Shown: positions 60,215-64,000 of the stretch, one piece after another
Numbering within the stretch: position 1 is the stretch's first letter
Layout of the letters: each line of letters starts with the position of its first letter
NCBI GenBank assembly: GCA_009843525.1
Contig: VYDH01000008.1
Coordinates: 62,001 to 126,000, forward strand
From: Acidimicrobiales bacterium
Lineage (GTDB): Bacteria > Actinomycetota > Acidimicrobiia > Acidimicrobiales > Poriferisodalaceae
Direction: 5' to 3'
Length of the DNA: 64,000 nucleotides
The notes under the pieces: generated by a model
What the model saw: only the letters and a program-made list of their open reading frames with translations
Told to the model about the DNA's origin: nothing
Databases searched by the model: none
Made by a program: the position numbers and the translations under genes

Positions 60215-61399
60215 TCACCCGACGTGGGCCAGCTTGGCGGCGAACTGCTCCAGGCTTGCAAGGTCGTGGCCCGATTCAAGCGTGTCGATGAACGGGCCAG
60301 CGGCCATCATTCCCAGTGTGCTTGGCGGAGTGTCCGCGTTGTCGCCGACAAGCGGGTTCATCCAGATGATCCGGTGGCAGAGCCGGCTCAGGCGTTCCAT
60401 TGCGCTTGCCAGGGCAGCAGGTTCGCCCCGATCCAGCCCGTCGGAGCAGATGACTACGGTGGCGCCACGGCTGAGCCCCTTGCGGCCCCACCTGCGGATG
60501 AAGCTGTCCAGCGATGCTCCGATCCGGGTGCCTCCGTCCCAGTCCAGAACACGGGCAGCCGCCAGCTTCATCGCGTCGTCGGGGTTGCGTCGGTCGAGCG
60601 CTGGGGTGATGCGCGTCAACCGGGTGCCGAAGCAGAACACCTCCACCTTCTGGGCCGCCCTGCGCATCGAGTATGCGAACTGCAACAGGTTGCGGGAGTA
60701 GTCCGCCATCGACCCCGATATGTCCAGGATCAGCACGAGCGGGCGAGCTCGCTCGGCTCGCGTCACGCGATGCAGGACCGGGGCGGCGTGGCTGAGACGC
60801 ATGGCGTCGCGGGCTATGCGGCGGATGTCGAGGCGTGCCCCCGACGGGTCGGTGCGACGCCGCCGGGTGCGACGGCGGGGCGGTTCGAGTCGAACCTGCG
60901 CCATGATGCGCCGCAGCGCAGCCAGCTCGGTGGGCGTGCACTCGGCGAAGCGTTTGTCGCGCTGGATCTGGACCCCGGAGGCCTGACGTCCGAGCACCAT
61001 CGGCCGGTCGTCACCCGATTGAGTGCCAGGCTCGATGTCCGGCACATTCAGCGTGCCGCTGAGGCCCTGCGCAATCGGTTCGGATTCGGAAGGTTCGGGG
61101 TCGGCCGGGGCCGGGTGTCCCAAGAAGTACCGGCGGAATACCTCGTCGTAGAGCGCCAGGTGGTCCCGGCGATGGACCAGCGTCGTGCGGCCGCTCCAGT
61201 AGACGTCTTCGAGATCGCTTGGTGTGAGCTCCGAGACCGCAGAGCAGAACGTGACTACGTCGTCGGAGCCCACCGGCAGACCCTCGTCTCGCAACGCATG
61301 GCCAAAGCCGACGAGTCTCGCTACGAATTCCATTGGCGGCGTGCTGGCCACGGCTTCGGCGGCCCGACCCACGTCAGGCATCGGCGACACGGCTGTCAA
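60215..61399 (-). CDS. coxE: CoxE-like VWA-domain protein
   Basis: A 394-residue von Willebrand factor A-domain protein of the CoxE family. The N-terminal 90 residues carry the CoxE start (PPMEFVARLVGFGHALRDEG), followed by an acidic linker and an Arg-rich segment (PPRRRTRRRRTD). The VWA domain from about residue 220 has the MIDAS motif in LVLILDISGSMADYS. CoxE works with the MoxR ATPase CoxD to assemble the Cu-Mo centre of CO dehydrogenase. It starts 20 nt after coxD on the same strand. Confidence 0.9.
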   Translation of the reverse strand: MTAVSPMPDVGRAAEAVASTPPMEFVARLVGFGHALRDEGLPVGSDDVVTFCSAVSELTPSDLEDVYWSGRTTLVHRRDHLALYDEVFRRYFLGHPAPADPEPSESEPIAQGLSGTLNVPDIEPGTQSGDDRPMVLGRQASGVQIQRDKRFAECTPTELAALRRIMAQVRLEPPRRRTRRRRTDPSGARLDIRRIARDAMRLSHAAPVLHRVTRAERARPLVLILDISGSMADYSRNLLQFAYSMRRAAQKVEVFCFGTRLTRITPALDRRNPDDAMKLAAARVLDWDGGTRIGASLDSFIRRWGRKGLSRGATVVICSDGLDRGEPAALASAMERLSRLCHRIIWMNPLVGDNADTPPSTLGMMAAGPFIDTLESGHDLASLEQFAAKLAHVG

Positions 61400-61419
61400 G
61401 ATCGGCTTCGATGCCCGTG

Positions 61420-62313
61420 TCAGGCATCGGCAACAACCCTGTCGAGTTCGGCTTCGACCAGTTCGAGGTCGTCACGGTCCTTGATGACCGCGCCGATGGT
61501 GTCGGCAGCGGCCGCCGCATCGAGATCGTCGGTACCCAGCACGCCTAGCGCGTCGACCCAGTCGAGTGTCTCGGCGACCCCCGGCGGCTTGGCGAGATCC
61601 ATGTCGCGCAGGCGCTGAACGGCGGCAACCACCTTGTGCGCGAGGGTCGCGACAGCATCGGGTGCACGCAAGCGGACGATCTCGATTTCCTCCTCGAAAC
61701 TGGGGTAGCCGATCCAGTGATACAGACATCGGCGCTTGAGGGCGTCGTGCAATTCCCGCGTGCGATTCGAGGTCAGCACCACCATCGGTCTGTTGGCCGC
61801 GGTGACGGTGCCGAGCTCGGGGATCGTGATCTGGAAATCCGACAGCAGCTCCAGCAGGAAGGCCTCGAATTCGTCGTCGGCACGATCGACCTCGTCGATG
61901 AGCAGCACCGCACTGCTGCCAGCCTTGATCGCCGACAGCAGCGGCCGCTCGATGAGGAATTCAGGGCCGTACAGTCCGCTGACGGCCCCGGCGTCGGTCA
62001 GCTCGCTCTCCGACAGCGCCCTGACGTGCAGCATCTGCCGCGCGTAGTCCCACTCATACAGCGCCTGGTAGGTGTCGATGCCCTCGTAGCACTGGAGACG
62101 GATGAGCTGCTGCCCGCCGATCTCCGCGAGGCACTTGGCCATCTCGGTCTTGCCGACGCCGACCTCGCCTTCGAGCAGGATCGGCCGGCCGAGTCGCATC
62201 CCGATGAGCGCTGCGGTGGCCAGGCCTCGGCTCGCGAGGTAGCCGGCAGCTCGAAGCTGTGCCTGGAGCTCGGCAACGCTCGCCGGTGTCTCGTTGCGGG
62301 GCTGGTCGCTCAC
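61420..62313 (-). CDS. coxD: CoxD-like MoxR-family AAA+ ATPase
   Basis: A 297-residue MoxR-type AAA+ ATPase. Walker A is EGEVGVGKTEMAK, Walker B AVLLIDEVDRADDEF, and the helix-2 insert typical of MoxR (IPELGTVTAANRPMVVLTSNRT) follows. It pairs with CoxE to activate CO dehydrogenase by installing copper or sulfur. The frame is open to 62430; the GTG at 62313 gives the normal start SDQPRNETP before the first helix. It follows the 93-residue ORF by 26 nt. Confidence 0.9.
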   Translation of the reverse strand: MSDQPRNETPASVAELQAQLRAAGYLASRGLATAALIGMRLGRPILLEGEVGVGKTEMAKCLAEIGGQQLIRLQCYEGIDTYQALYEWDYARQMLHVRALSESELTDAGAVSGLYGPEFLIERPLLSAIKAGSSAVLLIDEVDRADDEFEAFLLELLSDFQITIPELGTVTAANRPMVVLTSNRTRELHDALKRRCLYHWIGYPSFEEEIEIVRLRAPDAVATLAHKVVAAVQRLRDMDLAKPPGVAETLDWVDALGVLGTDDLDAAAAADTIGAVIKDRDDLELVEAELDRVVADA

Positions 62314-62339
62314 CGTTGGAGCCCGGGACGCCGCCGGCC

Positions 62340-62621
62340 TCAGTCGCCTGATGTGGGACCGAGGACCAGGTCGCGCACTGAGGTGCCGTCGGGGGATGAC
62401 TTGCCCTCGCGCTCGAGCAGCTTCCGCCACGACGTGGTGATGTCCTCGTCGCCTTCAGCAAAGCCGTCGAAGGTGAAATGGCGCGCATTGCGGCAGATCT
62501 TGACGTTGCTGTGCTCGGCGTCGAAGCCGGCGCTGTCGTCTCCCTGCCAGACATCTGTCAGGACGGGCTGCGTCTCGGCGCCGACGCTTGGCTGCGCGGG
62601 CACCGGATCGGTCGATGTCAC
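62340..62621 (-). CDS. Hypothetical protein, first gene of the leftward cox unit
   Basis: A 93-residue hydrophilic protein that I do not recognise. It has a Pro-rich N-terminus (STDPVPAQPSVG), then TDVWQGDDSAGFDAEHSNV, ICRNARHFTFDGF and ITTSWRKLLEREGKSSPD. A GTG start at 62621 is chosen over longer frames because a TACCAT box lies 7 nt upstream. It leads directly into coxD and could be a maturation accessory, or unrelated. Confidence 0.6.
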   Translation of the reverse strand: MTSTDPVPAQPSVGAETQPVLTDVWQGDDSAGFDAEHSNVKICRNARHFTFDGFAEGDEDITTSWRKLLEREGKSSPDGTSVRDLVLGPTSGD

Positions 62622-62628
62622 GAACCCG

Positions 62629-62634
62629 ATGGTA
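62629..62634 (-). promoter_or_regulatory. TACCAT -10 box of the leftward cox maturation unit
   Basis: On the minus strand TACCAT lies 7 nt before the GTG at 62621, fitting the leaderless pattern. It would drive the five-gene leftward unit ending at 59443. Confidence 0.5.
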
Positions 62635-62773
62635 GCCGCAGGCGCCAAATCCCGATCAGCGCTGCCGTCCGCGCCTGCCGAAGTTCGTTTCGCCGTCGGT
62701 GGCCAAGGCAGGCTGGCACGCATGCCGCGTCGTAATCTCTGACACTTCACCGCATGTTGCCGGAAGGACTCGC

Positions 62774-64000
62774 ATGACCGATCGCCAGATCCATATCCGA
62801 AGCTGCTCGTTGTGCGAGGCGATGTGCGGGCTCGAGGTGCACCACGCCGACGGCGAAGTGAAGCTGATCAGGCCGAACCGCAACGATGTCTGGTCGAAGG
62901 GCTACATCTGTCCCAAGGGCACCGTGCTCGGGCACATGTACGCCGATCCCGATCGGGTGCGCAGGCCGCTGGTCCGCAACGCAGCTGGCGATCTGGCCGA
63001 GGCCAGCTGGGATGCCGCCTTCGAGCGCTGCGCCGAGCTGCTCGGCGGCGTCCGGGACAAGTACGGCGTCGAAGCGATTACCGCCTACCTCGGCAACGCC
63101 ACTGGCTTCAACTACTCCATCAGCCGCTACGCCGGCATGTTCCTGCAGCTCGCCGGGATACCCACCGTGTATTCGTCTGGCACCGTCGACACGTGGTCCA
63201 AGAACGTGGCCTGCCAGCTGATGTACGGGCACTCGTGGCGCATCCCAGTGCCCGACATCGACCGCACCGACTTCATGGTGGTCCAGGGCGCCAACCCGTC
63301 CGCCAGCCAGGGCAGCTTCATGGGCTGCCCCGATGTTCCGGGTGCGCTGGACCTCGTGCGCGAGCGAGGCAAGGTGGTGGTGATCGACCCTCGCCGCAGC
63401 GAAACCTGCGCACACGCCGACCAGTGGCTGCCGGTGCGGCCTGGCACCGATGCGCTGCTGCAGCTCGCAGTGGTGAACGTGCTGTTCGACGAAGGGCTCG
63501 TGCGACTGGGGCACCTGGCCGATCGGCTCAAGGGGGTGGACGACGTACGGGCCATTGCTGCTGAATTCCCGCCGGAGCGAGTGGCCGAGGCGTGCGGTGC
63601 GGATGCCGGGGCGATCCGCACCTTGGCCCGCGAGTTTGCTGCGGCTGAGCGTGCTGTGTGGTACGCGCGCATCGGCACCTGCAATCAGGAGTTCGGGACA
63701 CTGGCGTCGTGGCTGCCTGACGTCATCTGCGCGCTCACCGGCAACCTCGACGCGGTCGGCGGGATGATGTGGGCGAAGCCCGTGGCGTGGTCGATGCTGC
63801 AGCAGGACTGGGGCTTCGAGGGCGGATTTGACCGCTGGCGGAGCAGGGTTCGCGACATTCCCGAGGTGCTCGGCCAGTTCCCGATGGGCTGCCTCGCCGA
63901 GGAGATCGACACACCGGGCGAGGGGCAGCTCAAGGGACTGATCGTGGTGGGCGGCAACCCGGTGCTGTCGGCCCCCAATTCCGAGCGCCTCGACAACGCC
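62774..64000 (+). CDS. Molybdopterin-dependent oxidoreductase, 3' end beyond the window
   Basis: A DMSO-reductase-family molybdopterin oxidoreductase, 409 residues visible before the edge. The N-terminal [4Fe-4S] ligands are C11, C14, C18 and C46 (CSLCEAMCG and ICPKG). Then come the Mo-binding LQLAGIPTVYSSGTVD and the MGD-binding blocks MVVQGANPSASQGS, VVIDPRRSETCAHAD and VRPGTDALLQLAVVN. Formate dehydrogenases and related oxidoreductases share these; the active-site residue and electron acceptor subunits lie beyond the window. The ATG has GGAAGGA 6 nt upstream. It is divergent from the cox maturation unit, so it may share molybdenum-cofactor supply but is not proven to be functionally linked. 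Confidence 0.88.
   Translation, partial: MTDRQIHIRSCSLCEAMCGLEVHHADGEVKLIRPNRNDVWSKGYICPKGTVLGHMYADPDRVRRPLVRNAAGDLAEASWDAAFERCAELLGGVRDKYGVEAITAYLGNATGFNYSISRYAGMFLQLAGIPTVYSSGTVDTWSKNVACQLMYGHSWRIPVPDIDRTDFMVVQGANPSASQGSFMGCPDVPGALDLVRERGKVVVIDPRRSETCAHADQWLPVRPGTDALLQLAVVNVLFDEGLVRLGHLADRLKGVDDVRAIAAEFPPERVAEACGADAGAIRTLAREFAAAERAVWYARIGTCNQEFGTLASWLPDVICALTGNLDAVGGMMWAKPVAWSMLQQDWGFEGGFDRWRSRVRDIPEVLGQFPMGCLAEEIDTPGEGQLKGLIVVGGNPVLSAPNSERLDNA

Noticed and set aside
1..64000. CRISPR arrays, tRNA or rRNA genes, and complete insertion sequences
   Set aside because: I saw no regularly spaced repeats, no cloverleaf-like CCA ends and no intact transposase; only a 42-codon transposase remnant was found.

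Overview
The window is a densely packed, very GC-rich chromosomal segment with no gene-free stretch longer than about 300 bases and no tRNA, rRNA or CRISPR array that I could find. Gene content suggests a high-GC actinobacterium, most plausibly Acidimicrobiia-like: a single-chain acyl-CoA carboxylase, fasciclin/SigK/RskA remnants, sucrase/ferredoxin-like and DUF4389 proteins, form I aerobic CO dehydrogenase, and many genes whose start codon lies 6-9 nt behind a TAnnnT box (leaderless mRNAs). The taxonomic guess is inference only.

Layout. 1-13.5 kb: a truncated amidohydrolase with an NTF2-like partner, divergent class III and class V aminotransferases, a TauE permease, a nitroreductase/acyl-CoA dehydrogenase pair, the 1152-residue carboxylase, an NmrA-type protein and an MFS carrier. 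13.6-25.1 kb: a lipoprotein esterase, an MDR dehydrogenase, and a divergent AGXT2-like aminotransferase facing an operon for an FMN hydroxyacid oxidase, two dimethylglycine/sarcosine dehydrogenase-like proteins and an MttB-like methyltransferase. Together these suggest N-methyl demethylation of betaine-type compounds into the THF pool, with glycine/glyoxylate handled by the aminotransferases. 25.1-36.1 kb: shikimate kinase, CoA transferase plus sucrase/ferredoxin protein, glutamate-synthase-like protein plus phytanoyl-CoA dioxygenase, tandem DUF4389 membrane proteins, a ThDP enzyme, and a flavoenzyme/Ldh2 dehydrogenase pair.

36.2-42.0 kb is a small accessory island: DUF2442/DUF4160, a HicA fragment, an unknown gene, a 1349-residue SF1 helicase-nuclease with its 3' end overrun by a transposase remnant, and an intact HicB/HicA pair. 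42.0-52.2 kb: an isocitrate/isopropylmalate-type dehydrogenase, two divergent cation/proton antiporters, a wrecked fasciclin-SigK-RskA locus, a KAS III/DUF1295 pair, a photolyase and a DUF2269 protein.

52.2-62.6 kb is a complete-looking aerobic CO dehydrogenase locus. On the + strand: a small leader ORF, coxM, coxS, coxL (form I AYRCSFR loop), a CoxI/XdhC-YHS fusion, coxG, then five consecutive small one-helix membrane proteins. On the - strand, converging on it: an unknown ORF, coxD, coxE and two more unknown small genes. A molybdopterin oxidoreductase runs off the right edge. The five membrane proteins are the best candidate here for an undescribed component, possibly a membrane platform for CO-derived electron transfer. 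A covarying palindromic repeat occurs twice (25.1 and 59.4 kb).
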